From assembly GCF_000817735.3 (NCBI RefSeq), contig NZ_JTJC03000002.1:566242-630241 (forward strand): a stretch of DNA of 64,000 nucleotides. The letters run 5' to 3'. Source of the stretch: Scytonema millei VB511283 (lineage in GTDB: Bacteria > Cyanobacteriota > Cyanobacteriia > Cyanobacteriales > Chroococcidiopsidaceae). How positions within the stretch are numbered: the stretch's first letter is position 1; every line of letters starts with the position of its first letter. The notes under the pieces were generated by a model that did no database searches, was not told the origin of the DNA, and saw nothing but the letters and a program-made list of their open reading frames with translations. Below, piece by piece: positions 16,553 through 27,171 of this stretch. Made by a program: the position numbers and the translations under genes.

Positions 16553-17875
16553 CTACTCTCTACCAACTGCCAAATTAGTTGCTGGATCGAAAAAGTGAAT
16601 TTTTTCTGGGTGAAGCGATAGCCACAATTGTTCGCCGATATTCGCCGTTTGGTCTGGTGGAATACGAACTTGTAAGGGAGTAGGAGTAGCATTAGCCGCA
16701 GCCGTAGTGGTGACAAAGAGATAGGTTTCGTTACCCAAGGCTTCCACTAGCTCGACTTGTACGGGAAGATTGTGAGGTGCGGCGCTACTCAAATTTAGGT
16801 GTTCTGGTCGAATGCCCAAAATTAAATCTCGTCCATCGTACTTGAGTAAAGCAGATGTCCAAACTTCGGGGAGATTGAGACGAAATAGGGGATGGACGAT
16901 CGCTGGAGTCTGAAACTGAACTGAGAGAAAATTCATCGGTGGTGAACCGATAAATTCAGCGACAAACTTAGTCGCGGGGTGATTGTACAGTTCTAGCGGA
17001 CGAGCGACTTGCTCGATTTGTCCTTGGTGCATCACAGCAATGCGATCGCCCATAGTCATTGCTTCTGTTTGATCGTGAGTGACGTAGATTGTTGTCGTTC
17101 CCAACTGGCGTTGTAGTTTGACGATTTGGGCGCGGGTTTCTGCCCGTAATTTTGCATCTAGATTGGAAAGGGGTTCGTCCATTAAAAAGACTTGAGGGTT
17201 GCGCGCGATCGCTCTACCAAGAGCTACCCTTTGCTTTTGTCCCCCCGATAGCTGTTTTGGCAAGCGCTGTAAAAACGATTCAATTTGTAACAGAGCCGCA
17301 ACACTTCTGACTCGCTGGTCGATCGCCCGTTCCCTTGCCGTCATGTAACGCAGTCCTTTCGGCAATCTTCTGGTTATCCCAATTAATAAATTTTGGATCT
17401 GAAGTGGAATTTCTGCCCCTCCAACTCCCTCAGCTCCCCCAGTTCTAGTACGCCGCAGTCCAAAAGCAATATTGTCATACACGGACATATGGGGATAAAG
17501 AGCGTAATTTTGAAATACCATCGCGATGTCTCGTGCTTTCGGCGGAAGTTGGTTGACAAGGCGATCGCCAACCCAGATGTTACCCGAACTTAACTCTTCC
17601 AACCCTGCGATCGATCGCAACAGCGTACTTTTACCGCAGCCTGAAGGTCCAACCAGCACCATAAACTCGCCATCCTCAATGGTGAGGTTAATCGAGCGTA
17701 AAACATCGACATTTTCTGTTTGCTTTGGTACTTTCTCCACCTGTGGTTTAGATGCTCCCATTGCAGGTGTAGCCTCAACCGGAGCGAGCAGATCTGCTGT
17801 CATTGGAACTACAGCGCGATCGCCAGGACGAGCGGGAAAGCTTTTGTAAACGTTTTCTAGTGTGACTGCTGCCAT
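16553..17875 (-). CDS. potA: ABC transporter ATP-binding protein, polyamine type (PotA-like)
   Basis: This 440-residue ATPase has Walker A GPSGCGKST (about 79-87), Q-loop FQNYALYPHMS, signature LSGGQKQRVALGRA, Walker B VFLMDEPLSNLDA and switch VTHDQTEA, followed by a TOBE domain (about 350-430). It is longer than usual for two reasons: about 40 extra residues between KSFPARPGDRA and VLRSINL, and about 45 between AFGLRR and QRVRSVAALL. The second insert begins TRTGGAEGVGGAE, coded by repeat-like DNA. With the two permeases and the dehydrogenase upstream on the same strand, putrescine/spermidine uptake is likely, but sugar-type ATPases look similar. Confidence 0.82.
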   Translation of the reverse strand: MAAVTLENVYKSFPARPGDRAVVPMTADLLAPVEATPAMGASKPQVEKVPKQTENVDVLRSINLTIEDGEFMVLVGPSGCGKSTLLRSIAGLEELSSGNIWVGDRLVNQLPPKARDIAMVFQNYALYPHMSVYDNIAFGLRRTRTGGAEGVGGAEIPLQIQNLLIGITRRLPKGLRYMTARERAIDQRVRSVAALLQIESFLQRLPKQLSGGQKQRVALGRAIARNPQVFLMDEPLSNLDAKLRAETRAQIVKLQRQLGTTTIYVTHDQTEAMTMGDRIAVMHQGQIEQVARPLELYNHPATKFVAEFIGSPPMNFLSVQFQTPAIVHPLFRLNLPEVWTSALLKYDGRDLILGIRPEHLNLSSAAPHNLPVQVELVEALGNETYLFVTTTAAANATPTPLQVRIPPDQTANIGEQLWLSLHPEKIHFFDPATNLAVGRE

Positions 17876-18091
17876 TAGAGGGGCGAGGAGTGAGGAGTGA
17901 GGAGTGAGGGGACAAGGGGGACAAGGGGGAACTCGCTCTTCCCCACGACCGAAGGAAGTGGGGATTAGGGGCGAAGGGAGACAAGGGAGACAAGGGAGAA
18001 GAAACTACCAATTAGCAACTCCCGACTCCCGACTCCCGACTCCCGCTCTTTGCTGACAACTGATAACTGATAACTGATAACTGATAACTGA
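17876..18091. repeat. Compound repeat block between the dehydrogenase and ATPase genes
   Basis: In order: GAGTGAGGAGTGAGGAG units, a copy of the ~70-bp unit with CTTCCCCACGACCGAAGG (17928-17998), CCCGACT heptads, then CTGATAA heptads up to the dehydrogenase stop. Four repeat families stacked in 216 bp suggest repeated slippage or insertion at the same spot. Confidence 0.8.
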
Positions 18092-19570
18092 CTAAGCATC
18101 GCCGAAGACCGTAAAATGCCAGGGTTTTTTGACTGCGCCGCTGAGGTCGAACATAACGTGTTTGGCAATTGTATACTCATCAAAAGCATAACGGGAGAGA
18201 TCTTTGCCAAAGCCGGACTCTTTAAAGCCACCGTGGGGCATTTCAGAAGCCAGGGGCAAATGGTCGTTAATCCATACCGTGCCAAATTGTAGCGCACTGG
18301 CAACGCGCCAAGCTTTAGCAGGGTCTTTCGTCCACACAGAGGCAGCCAAACCGTATTTCACGTCATTAGCAACTGCGATCGCCTCTGCTTCGGAGTCAAT
18401 TGGATTTACTACGACAACGGGACCGAAGACCTCTTCTTGCATAATCTCGCTTTGAGTGGCAGCCTGACAAAATATCGTCGGTTGATAGAAAAAGCCTTTA
18501 CCTTCAGGTATTCCGCCTAGTAAGTGTGCGGTAATTCCATCCGCCTTGGCTCTTTCTACAAATCCATGCACCCGTTGGCGTTGGTCAGATGAGATTAATG
18601 GACCCATATCTGTTGTTTCTGCTTGTGGCGTTCCCAGGCGAATCTGTTGCGACAGCTCAGTAAAAGCCGATAAGAAATCTTGATAGCAAGAGCGTTCTAC
18701 TAAAATTCGCGTGGCTGCCGTACAATCTTGTCCTGTATTAATATAAGCGCCAACGACTGCACCTCTAGCTGCTGCTTCGATATCTGCATCAGCAAACACG
18801 ACAAAGGGAGCTTTTCCGCCTAATTCTAAATGCACTCGCGTCACTTTTTGGGCTGCTAGTTCCATAATCCGCTTACCCGTGCGGGTAGAACCAGTAAACG
18901 AAACCATTCGCACGTCAGCATGATTTACCAGAGGCTCCCCTACCCCTGGACCTTTACCTGTCACGACATTAATAACGCCTGGTGGAAAGCCGACTTCTAA
19001 AGCTGTTTGAGCCAGCATTATAGTTGTTAGAGGAGTTTGGGGTGCGGGTTTAATCACAACCGTGTTACCCGCCGCAACTGCTGGGGCAATTTTCCATGCT
19101 GCCATCATGATGGGATAATTCCAGGGAGCAATAGAAGCAACTACGCCAATTGGTTCGCGACGGACAGCAGAAGTATAGCCTGGAACGAATTCCCCAGATG
19201 CAATTCCCTCTATAACTCTGGCTTGTGCGGCAAAGTAGCGAATATTGTCGATCGCAAAGGGAGTATCGCCGTTTGCTGCTAGTTTTATTGGTTTACCGAC
19301 ATTGAGGCTTTCAGTTTGTGCTAGTACTTCTGCTTTTGTTTCTAAAGCATCGGCAAGTTTGTACAGCAACGCACTCCGTTCGCCTGGAGAGAGGCTAGAC
19401 CATGCAGGAAAAGCTTGTTTTGCTGCCTCTACAGCTTTATTGACATCAGCATAATCTGCTTGCGGGACTTCCGCGATCGCGTCTTCCGTAGCAGGATCGA
19501 TGACTGTTTCCCAATTGGCACTCACAGCTGCCACTGCTTCCCCGCCGATAATCATCTTATGTTGTTCCAT
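18092..19570 (-). CDS. Aldehyde dehydrogenase, gamma-aminobutyraldehyde type
   Basis: This 492-residue NAD-dependent dehydrogenase has APWNYPIMMAAWKIAPA (cofactor site), FTGSTRTGK, the catalytic Glu in LELGGKAP and catalytic Cys in NTGQDCTAATR. The N-terminus and DCTAATR are close to aminobutyraldehyde and betaine-aldehyde dehydrogenases. Its place between PotA-like and PotC-like genes suggests it oxidises 4-aminobutanal from putrescine to GABA. The substrate is inferred from context. Confidence 0.85.
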   Translation of the reverse strand: MEQHKMIIGGEAVAAVSANWETVIDPATEDAIAEVPQADYADVNKAVEAAKQAFPAWSSLSPGERSALLYKLADALETKAEVLAQTESLNVGKPIKLAANGDTPFAIDNIRYFAAQARVIEGIASGEFVPGYTSAVRREPIGVVASIAPWNYPIMMAAWKIAPAVAAGNTVVIKPAPQTPLTTIMLAQTALEVGFPPGVINVVTGKGPGVGEPLVNHADVRMVSFTGSTRTGKRIMELAAQKVTRVHLELGGKAPFVVFADADIEAAARGAVVGAYINTGQDCTAATRILVERSCYQDFLSAFTELSQQIRLGTPQAETTDMGPLISSDQRQRVHGFVERAKADGITAHLLGGIPEGKGFFYQPTIFCQAATQSEIMQEEVFGPVVVVNPIDSEAEAIAVANDVKYGLAASVWTKDPAKAWRVASALQFGTVWINDHLPLASEMPHGGFKESGFGKDLSRYAFDEYTIAKHVMFDLSGAVKKPWHFTVFGDA

Positions 19571-19627
19571 AATCCGCTCAGTTATCAGTTATCAGTTACT
19601 TACGACTTACGATTTACGACTTACGAC

Positions 19628-20416
19628 TTACCGATCGCTCCTCGCTCCTAACCACTGACTCAACAACACCAAACCGACTGAAAATAAAAGAATTAGTGTT
19701 ACTGTAGCGTTAATTTCTGGGGTCATACCAAAACGCAGTCGCGCCCATATTTCCATTGGTAGTGTATTATCCTGCCCCGTGAGGAAGATTGTCACGACGA
19801 TCTCATCAAAACTTAGGGTAAAGGCGAGTAGGGTAGCTGAGATCAGAGCCGATCTCAATCCGGGAAACACCACTTTCCAAAATGCTTCCCAAGGGGGAGA
19901 ACCCAAGTCGGCTGCGGCTTCTTCCAGACTGCGAGGGAGGCGGGCAATTCGGGCAGCGACAGTGTTAAATACAACTGGAAAGCCAAACGTGGCATGACCG
20001 ATAATGACAGTCATTAATCCCAAGGGTAGGTCTATTGCCGAAAAGAAGCTGAGCATGGCTACCCCCGTGACAATTCCAGGTAGAACAATCGGTAAGATAA
20101 CTGCGGCGCGGAAGAAGTTTTTGCCAAAGAATTGATATCGCTGGATTGCTAAAGCTGCCAAAGTTCCTAAAGTTGCAGCAATAGTACAAGATGCGATCGC
20201 TACTTTTAAACTATTAAATAATCCTATTTGTAGCTGTTCGTCCTGCAAAGCCTTGGCGTACCAATCCAGAGTCCAACCGTGAATTGGTAGAGATAGCACT
20301 CTCCCCTGACTGAAGCTAAAAATAGCGATCGTCAAGATAGGCAAATACATGAATAAATAGACGATCGGCGTAATTGTGCCGAAAATGAATTTAGGGAGTC
20401 GTAGGGGCGGGTTCAT
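19628..20416 (-). CDS. potC: ABC transporter permease, polyamine type (PotC-like)
   Basis: This 262-residue permease has about six membrane helices and the EAA loop LEEAAADLGSPPWEAFWKVVFPGL (about 175-198) that docks the ATPase. It probably pairs with the PotB-like protein. The start codon and the first residues (MNPPLR) lie inside a ~63-bp palindromic element (20401-20463), so the N-terminus is partly element-derived; the next Met is within the first helix. Confidence 0.85.
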   Translation of the reverse strand: MNPPLRLPKFIFGTITPIVYLFMYLPILTIAIFSFSQGRVLSLPIHGWTLDWYAKALQDEQLQIGLFNSLKVAIASCTIAATLGTLAALAIQRYQFFGKNFFRAAVILPIVLPGIVTGVAMLSFFSAIDLPLGLMTVIIGHATFGFPVVFNTVAARIARLPRSLEEAAADLGSPPWEAFWKVVFPGLRSALISATLLAFTLSFDEIVVTIFLTGQDNTLPMEIWARLRFGMTPEINATVTLILLFSVGLVLLSQWLGARSDR

Positions 20417-20463
20417 ACAGAATCTCTATTTAGTACGAAGTTTTTTGGTAAACCCGCCCGTAC
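20401..20463. repeat. MITE-like palindromic element, copy 1, spanning the potC start
   Basis: Ends GTAGGGGCGGGTTCA and TGGTAAACCCGCCCGTAC form a 15-bp imperfect terminal inverted repeat round an unrelated AT-rich core. Similar elements are at 35318-35380 and 51017-51075. No transposase is inside, so any movement would need help from elsewhere. Confidence 0.65.
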
Positions 20464-20533
20464 AGGAGTCGGGAGTCAAGAGCGTTCAATTCCGAATTCC
20501 GAATTCCGAATTCCCTTCTGTCTCCTACTAATT

Positions 20534-21409
20534 TCATAAGTTTTCTAAAGCACCTTTGCGGGAGATAATGGCTATCAGTCCAAATATTAGCAACAATACT
20601 ACCATTGCCAAAGCAGAACCAAGAGGCCAATTGTCAGCGACACCAAATTGATTAGCGACAATATTCCCAATCAAAATATCTCCTGCTCCACCCACTAAGG
20701 AAGGGGTGATATAATCTCCCATTGTCAAACTGAATACTGATAGCGAACCCGCCAAAAATCCTGGTAAAACTAAAGGAAAAGTAACTCTACGAAAAGTGTA
20801 TAAAGGATGTCCTCCTAAATCTGCCGATGCTTCTAATAAGTTACTCGGCAGTCTTTCAAAGGCAGTCACTAAAGGTAAGATCGTAAATGGCAGCCATACG
20901 TAGCAGAGAGTCACAACCATCGAGAATTGATTGTAGAGAAATAGGGAAGAAGGCTGAGATAGTATACCTAGAGATATTAGCAAGCTATTTAAGACACCGT
21001 TGTAGCCTAAAATAATTCGCCACGCAAAAACGCGCACGAGATAACTAGACCACAGCGGTAAGAGAATTAAGATTGTTAGTAATCGTTTATATTTTCCTGC
21101 ATACTTAGTCAGAAAATAGGCAACTGGAAAAGCTAATAACGTATCAATTATAGTGACAGCGATCGCAATATATAAAGTACGAATAACTGTATTGCGGTAA
21201 CCAGAATTAGTAACAATTTGGATAAAATTTTCCCAGGTGAAACGAGGAATAACCTCCACATACTGGTGCTGCATGAAAGCATAACTGAGAAGTATGGCTA
21301 GGGGAATGAAATAAAACCCCAACATCCATAAGCAAGGAGGCAGAAAATTAACCCAAAAATCTGCTGGTTTAGTCACAGGTTTTGACTGGACTGTTATGGT
21401 TACGTCCAT
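20534..21409 (-). CDS. potB: ABC transporter permease, polyamine type (PotB-like)
   Basis: The protein has 291 residues from the ATG at 21409. It shows six membrane helices and the EAA loop LLEASADLGGHPLYTFRRVTFPL (about 196-218). The N-terminal cytosolic part has KPADFWVNFLPP. It probably forms the permease pair with the PotC-like protein. No substrate-binding protein (PotD) lies within the cluster. A TTG four codons upstream is a less likely start. Tandem repeats begin 2 nt before the start codon. Confidence 0.85.
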   Translation of the reverse strand: MDVTITVQSKPVTKPADFWVNFLPPCLWMLGFYFIPLAILLSYAFMQHQYVEVIPRFTWENFIQIVTNSGYRNTVIRTLYIAIAVTIIDTLLAFPVAYFLTKYAGKYKRLLTILILLPLWSSYLVRVFAWRIILGYNGVLNSLLISLGILSQPSSLFLYNQFSMVVTLCYVWLPFTILPLVTAFERLPSNLLEASADLGGHPLYTFRRVTFPLVLPGFLAGSLSVFSLTMGDYITPSLVGGAGDILIGNIVANQFGVADNWPLGSALAMVVLLLIFGLIAIISRKGALENL

Positions 21410-21410
21410 T

Positions 21411-21520
21411 GAGAAAGTCAAAAGTTAAAAGTCAAAAGTCAAAACTTGAGAAAGTCAAAAGTTAAAAGTCAAAACTTGAGAAAGTCAAAAGTTAAAAGTC
21501 AAAAGTCAAAACTGAGGAGT
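21411..21520. repeat. AAAAGTC/AAAAGTT heptad array (three 30-37 nt units)
   Basis: Three units starting GAGAAAGTCAAAAGTTAAAA follow each other, built from heptads AAAAGTC and AAAAGTT. They start directly at the potB start codon, leaving no room for a normal ribosome-binding site. Confidence 0.85.
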
Positions 21521-21570
21521 CAGAAAACAGAAGATAGGAGACAGAGGTTAACATTACCATCGATCGCTGG

Positions 21571-21804
21571 TCACTGGTTACTGGTCACTGTTGCTCCGCC
21601 ACCAACAATTGTAACGACTTCTAGGCGATCGCCTGCTTGCAATTGCGTGTTATCCCAAAACTGACGGTGCAAGATTTCGCCGTTGTATTCTACTGCAACT
21701 AAGCGCGGGTTAAAGCCGAGCTGTTCTAGCGCCTCTGGAAGTCGAGCATTGTTAGCACAATTACGAGGTTCTCCATTCACTTGTAAGCTAATTTGTTCGG
21801 TCAT
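21571..21804 (-). CDS. thiS: Sulfur-carrier protein ThiS with a C-terminal extension
   Basis: This 77-residue ubiquitin-like protein shows the ThiS pattern (ISLQVNGEPRNC, RLVAVEYNGEILHR, GDRLEVVTIVGGG). In the family the C-terminal Gly-Gly is adenylated by ThiF and carries sulfur for the thiazole of thiamine. Here GGG is followed by ATVTSNQ before the stop, and these seven codons come from GTCACTG/GTTACTG repeat DNA. The tail would have to be cut off, or the gene is inactive. thiE lies 35 bp upstream, supporting the thiamine role. Confidence 0.87.
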   Translation of the reverse strand: MTEQISLQVNGEPRNCANNARLPEALEQLGFNPRLVAVEYNGEILHRQFWDNTQLQAGDRLEVVTIVGGGATVTSNQ

Positions 21805-21839
21805 AAATCTCGATCGACTCTTATTTATAGAGTTTTTAT

Positions 21840-22868
21840 TTATGGAGTACGGTTTTGGATGCGGGCGAGTTGCGCTAAAAAATACTGCGTTACTAAAGTA
21901 GGTTGCTCGGCTTGGACGATCGCTCTTACGACTGCAACTCTCTGCGCACCTGCGTTTAGCACTTCATTCACATTGTTAACGTCTATGCCACCGATCGCAA
22001 ACCAGGGAATGGAAACATTTTTAGCCACATGGCGAATGTATTCTAATCCTACTGGGGCTTTACCTGCTTTTGTAGGCGTTTCGTAGACTGGACCCACGCC
22101 AATATAATCAGCACCTTCCTGAATTGCCCGTTGCATTTCCTCTGGATTTGTGGTAGAACGCCCGATAATTTTCTGGGGTCCGAGGAGTTGGCGGGCGATC
22201 GCAATTGGCATATCCTGTTGTCCTAGATGCACTCCATCGGCATCTACTGCCAAAGCGAGATCGATGCGATCGTTAATTAAGAAAATTGCCCCGTATTGCT
22301 GACAAAGTTGGCGTAGTTGGCGGGCAATCTCTAGGCGATCGAGATCTGCGGTATTCTTATCGCGGTACTGTACGAGGCTCAGTCCTCCTTGCAGTGCTGC
22401 TTCTACCACATGAAACAACCCTTCTGTTGGAGAAGTCACTAAATATAAGTACGATTGCGCTAGTCGTTGGTGTCTTTGATAACCCAGTAAGTGACTTTCC
22501 AGGGTATAAACTCGATAACGCATCTGTTTAAAGGCAACTCCCATTTTCGGATTGTAGAGCTTACCGTATTCTTCTACAACTCGCAGAGCTTCTTGTACTC
22601 GGCAGAAATTGGCTTGTAGTAAAGTTCCTAAGCTAGATCGTCGCTCCTCTTGGGGATGAGTCAGGTCTGTCCCAGGATCGCCAGGAGTATTTCGTGCCGC
22701 TCGTAAATCTAGAGTATGCCAGCTAGCTAGTTCTTGGCGTAACTGCTTGCATTCATCGCTGAATTGGCTGCTATTTAATCCAAATCGACACCACTCTTCT
22801 ATAATCCGCAAGCCTTCACGGGCGCGGTCTAGATTCGCATCCAAAATTCGGCAGACAGCTGGCTGCAC
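21840..22868 (-). CDS. thiE: Thiamine-phosphate synthase with N-terminal ThiED-type domain
   Basis: This 342-residue protein has an N-terminal helical domain (about 1-130, with ILDANLDRAREGLRIIEEW) found in cyanobacterial ThiE, then the TIM-barrel enzyme with QYRDKN, LINDRIDLALAVDADGVHLGQQD, IIGRST and GADYIGVGPVYETPTK. It joins the thiazole and pyrimidine parts of thiamine. The start is GTG with GGAGAGG just upstream. It probably shares a transcript with thiS. Confidence 0.93.
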   Translation of the reverse strand: MQPAVCRILDANLDRAREGLRIIEEWCRFGLNSSQFSDECKQLRQELASWHTLDLRAARNTPGDPGTDLTHPQEERRSSLGTLLQANFCRVQEALRVVEEYGKLYNPKMGVAFKQMRYRVYTLESHLLGYQRHQRLAQSYLYLVTSPTEGLFHVVEAALQGGLSLVQYRDKNTADLDRLEIARQLRQLCQQYGAIFLINDRIDLALAVDADGVHLGQQDMPIAIARQLLGPQKIIGRSTTNPEEMQRAIQEGADYIGVGPVYETPTKAGKAPVGLEYIRHVAKNVSIPWFAIGGIDVNNVNEVLNAGAQRVAVVRAIVQAEQPTLVTQYFLAQLARIQNRTP

Positions 22869-23248
22869 TTGTCCTCTCCCGTTTCGTAGCTACCTGACTG
22901 AGAACAGACCAATTGATGTTCTAATCGTAACAGTCCCTGCTCAGTTTACGATAGTCGGGAGCAGTTATCAGTTATCAGTTATCAGTGACCAGCGACCAGT
23001 TATCAGTTATCAGTGACCAGCGACCAGCGACCGGCGATCGATTAATTCTGAATTCCGCGCTTCCAAATTCCGAATTCTCTCCACTACACCCCACACCCTG
23101 ATAACTGATAACTGATTGCTCTTGACTTTTGGACACTTTAGCTATATAAGGAGGCAGAACAAGTCAAAAAAGAAAAAAGCTAAACTTTGCTGCCGTCGAA
23201 AATCTGGTAGTAGGATTCTGCGTCTGTGTGAGAAGGAGTGCCGTGAGT
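22869..23248. repeat. Divergent spacer with CAGTTAT and GACCAGC repeats
   Basis: Heptads CAGTTAT and CAGCGAC/CAGTGAC run from about 22963 to 23035, and CTGATAA heptads near 23098-23118. A TATATAAG at about 23143-23150 could be a -10 for the following gene. No thiamine riboswitch pattern is seen in this leader. Confidence 0.65.
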
Positions 23249-25126
<1,878 letters not shown>

Positions 25127-25168
25127 TCCCTCAGCTCACCTCAACGAAAATTCTCAGCAAAACACGAG

Positions 25169-25519
25169 TCAACCAGGAGGCCAACTCATTTGTCGCCCGC
25201 CGAGAATGTGAAGGTGCATGTGATCCACAGTTTGTCCGCCGTCTGCACCAGTATTAATCACGACGCGATAGCCGTTATTCAGTCCTACTTGCTGGGCGAC
25301 TCGCTTAACAGTTAGTAACAAATGACCCATGAGGGCGTGGTCGTGAGATTCGGCATCCGACAGCTTGGCTATGGGTTTTTTAGGAATCACGAGGATGTGA
25401 ACGGGGGCTTGGGGATTAATATCTGTAAATGCGATCGCCAGTTCGTCTTCATAAACGATATTGGCGGGAATTTCTTTACGAATGATTTTGCCAAAAATAG
25501 TATCTGTGATTTCACTCAT
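25169..25519 (-). CDS. HIT-family nucleotide-binding protein (HINT type)
   Basis: This 116-residue protein has the histidine triad [12 protein letters not shown] near residue 98, plus [13 protein letters not shown] at the start, as in HINT/HIT hydrolases of AMP-linked substrates. Length fits bacterial HinT. The physiological substrate is unknown. Confidence 0.9.
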   Translation of the reverse strand: MSEITDTIFGKIIRKEIPANIVYEDELAIAFTDINPQAPVHILVIPKKPIAKLSDAESHDHALMGHLLLTVKRVAQQVGLNNGYRVVINTGADGGQTVDHMHLHILGGRQMSWPPG

Positions 25520-25581
25520 GCCGATCGCCCTTGAACTCTGTTAGAGATTCTAAAGGGTTCTTGTCATGGAAGAAATATAAA

Positions 25582-27111
25582 ATGCTGGCACGGGTTTGGA
25601 GTGCATCAATTGTTGGCATCGATGCCGTCAAAGTAGGAGTCGAAATCGATGTCTCGGCGGGGCTACCGGGAATTGTCGTGGTAGGATTACCGGATCTGGC
25701 GGTTCAGGAGTCGAAAGAACGGGTGAAAGCAGCGCTCAAAAACGCTGGGTATGCCTTCCCGCTGAAAAGGATCGTGATTAACTTAGCGCCAGCAGATATT
25801 AGGAAGGAAGGACCCAGCTTCGATTTACCAATGAGCGTGGGCATTTTGGCGGCTTCAGAGCAGGTCAACCCGCAAATGCTAGGAGATTTCTTATTTCTGG
25901 GTGAAGTCTCGCTAGACGGGAGTTTGCGGGCTGTGGCTGGTGTTTTACCTGTGGCGGCGGCGGCGCAAAAAATGGGGATTACTGGGTTAGTCGTACCCGC
26001 AGATAATGCCCAGGAAGCAGCTTTAGTACAAGGGATATCAGTGTATGGTTTTCAATCTCTATCGGAAGTCGCAGCATTTCTCAATCAGCCAGAAAAATAT
26101 CAGCCCGTGCAGTTTGATGGTAAACGGGAAATTGTCAGAAATGTTCATTTTGGGGCAGATTTGAAGGATGTTAAAGGACAAGCTCACGCTCGTAGAGCCT
26201 TAGAAATTGCCGCAGCTGGTGGACACAACTTAATTTTTGTGGGTCCACCAGGAAGTGGAAAGACGATGTTGGCTCGTCGTCTACCGGCAATTTTGCCACC
26301 GCTCAGTTTTCATGAGGCGTTGGAAGTTACCCAAATTCATTCCGTAGCGGGGTTGTTAAAAAATAAAGGTTCGCTAGTTGCAGAACGTCCCTTCCGCAGT
26401 CCCCACCATTCCGCCTCTGGTCCTTCTTTAGTTGGTGGCGGGACTTTTCCTCGTCCTGGGGAAATTTCCTTAGCTCACCACGGAGTTCTCTTCTTGGATG
26501 AATTAACGGAATTCAAGCGGGATGTATTGGAATTTCTGCGCCAACCCTTAGAAGACGGTCACGTCACTGTATCTCGCACCCGCCAATCGGTGATGTTTCC
26601 CGCTCAGTTTACTTTAGTCGCGAGTACGAATCCTTGTCCTTGCGGTTATTTTGGCGATTCAATTCAAGCGTGTACCTGTTCCCCGCGGCAAAGAGAGCAA
26701 TACTGGGCAAAGCTTTCGGGTCCCTTGATGGATCGAATTGACTTACAAGTGGCGGTGAATCGGCTGAAACCAGAGGAAATTACCCAGCAACCCACAGGGG
26801 AAGATTCAGAAAGCGTCAGGCAAAGAGTTCAAGCAGCACGCGATCGCACCCGCGATCGGTTTGAGTCAGAATTATCAGTCAGCTGTAATGCAGCAATGCA
26901 AAGTCGCCATTTGCGGAAGTGGTGTCAGTTAGATGATGCTTCTAAAAGTTTATTAGAAGGGGCAATTCGGAAATTAGGTTTATCGGCTAGAGCCAGCGAT
27001 CGCATTCTCAAGGTAGCGCGGACAATTGCCGACTTAGGGGCAGAAAAAAACCTGCAAAGCCATCATGTTGCCGAAGCAATTCAGTACAGAACTATAGATC
27101 GGATGCAGTAA
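25582..27111 (+). CDS. comM: YifB/ComM family Mg-chelatase-like AAA ATPase
   Basis: The protein has 509 residues from the ATG at 25582 (MLARVWSASIVGIDAV). It has an N-terminal Lon-like domain (about 1-170), Walker A VGPPGSGKTM (about 220), Walker B VLFLDELTEF (about 295) and a C-terminal Mg-chelatase subdomain with four cysteines in CPCGYFGDSIQACTC. ComM is a helicase for branch migration in natural transformation. That role fits cyanobacteria that take up DNA, but is untested here. An in-frame TTG at 25531 would add 17 residues and is less likely. Confidence 0.9.
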   Translation: MLARVWSASIVGIDAVKVGVEIDVSAGLPGIVVVGLPDLAVQESKERVKAALKNAGYAFPLKRIVINLAPADIRKEGPSFDLPMSVGILAASEQVNPQMLGDFLFLGEVSLDGSLRAVAGVLPVAAAAQKMGITGLVVPADNAQEAALVQGISVYGFQSLSEVAAFLNQPEKYQPVQFDGKREIVRNVHFGADLKDVKGQAHARRALEIAAAGGHNLIFVGPPGSGKTMLARRLPAILPPLSFHEALEVTQIHSVAGLLKNKGSLVAERPFRSPHHSASGPSLVGGGTFPRPGEISLAHHGVLFLDELTEFKRDVLEFLRQPLEDGHVTVSRTRQSVMFPAQFTLVASTNPCPCGYFGDSIQACTCSPRQREQYWAKLSGPLMDRIDLQVAVNRLKPEEITQQPTGEDSESVRQRVQAARDRTRDRFESELSVSCNAAMQSRHLRKWCQLDDASKSLLEGAIRKLGLSARASDRILKVARTIADLGAEKNLQSHHVAEAIQYRTIDRMQ

Positions 27112-27171
27112 TCGCGCTAAATTACTCATTAGCCTCATACAATATAGTGCTGAGCCTCTATTTCTGTCCCC

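Noticed and set aside
22869-23228. Thiamine (TPP) riboswitch upstream of thiE
   Set aside because: I looked for the conserved CTGAGA and ACCTGA-type boxes and found none; the leader is mainly heptad repeats.
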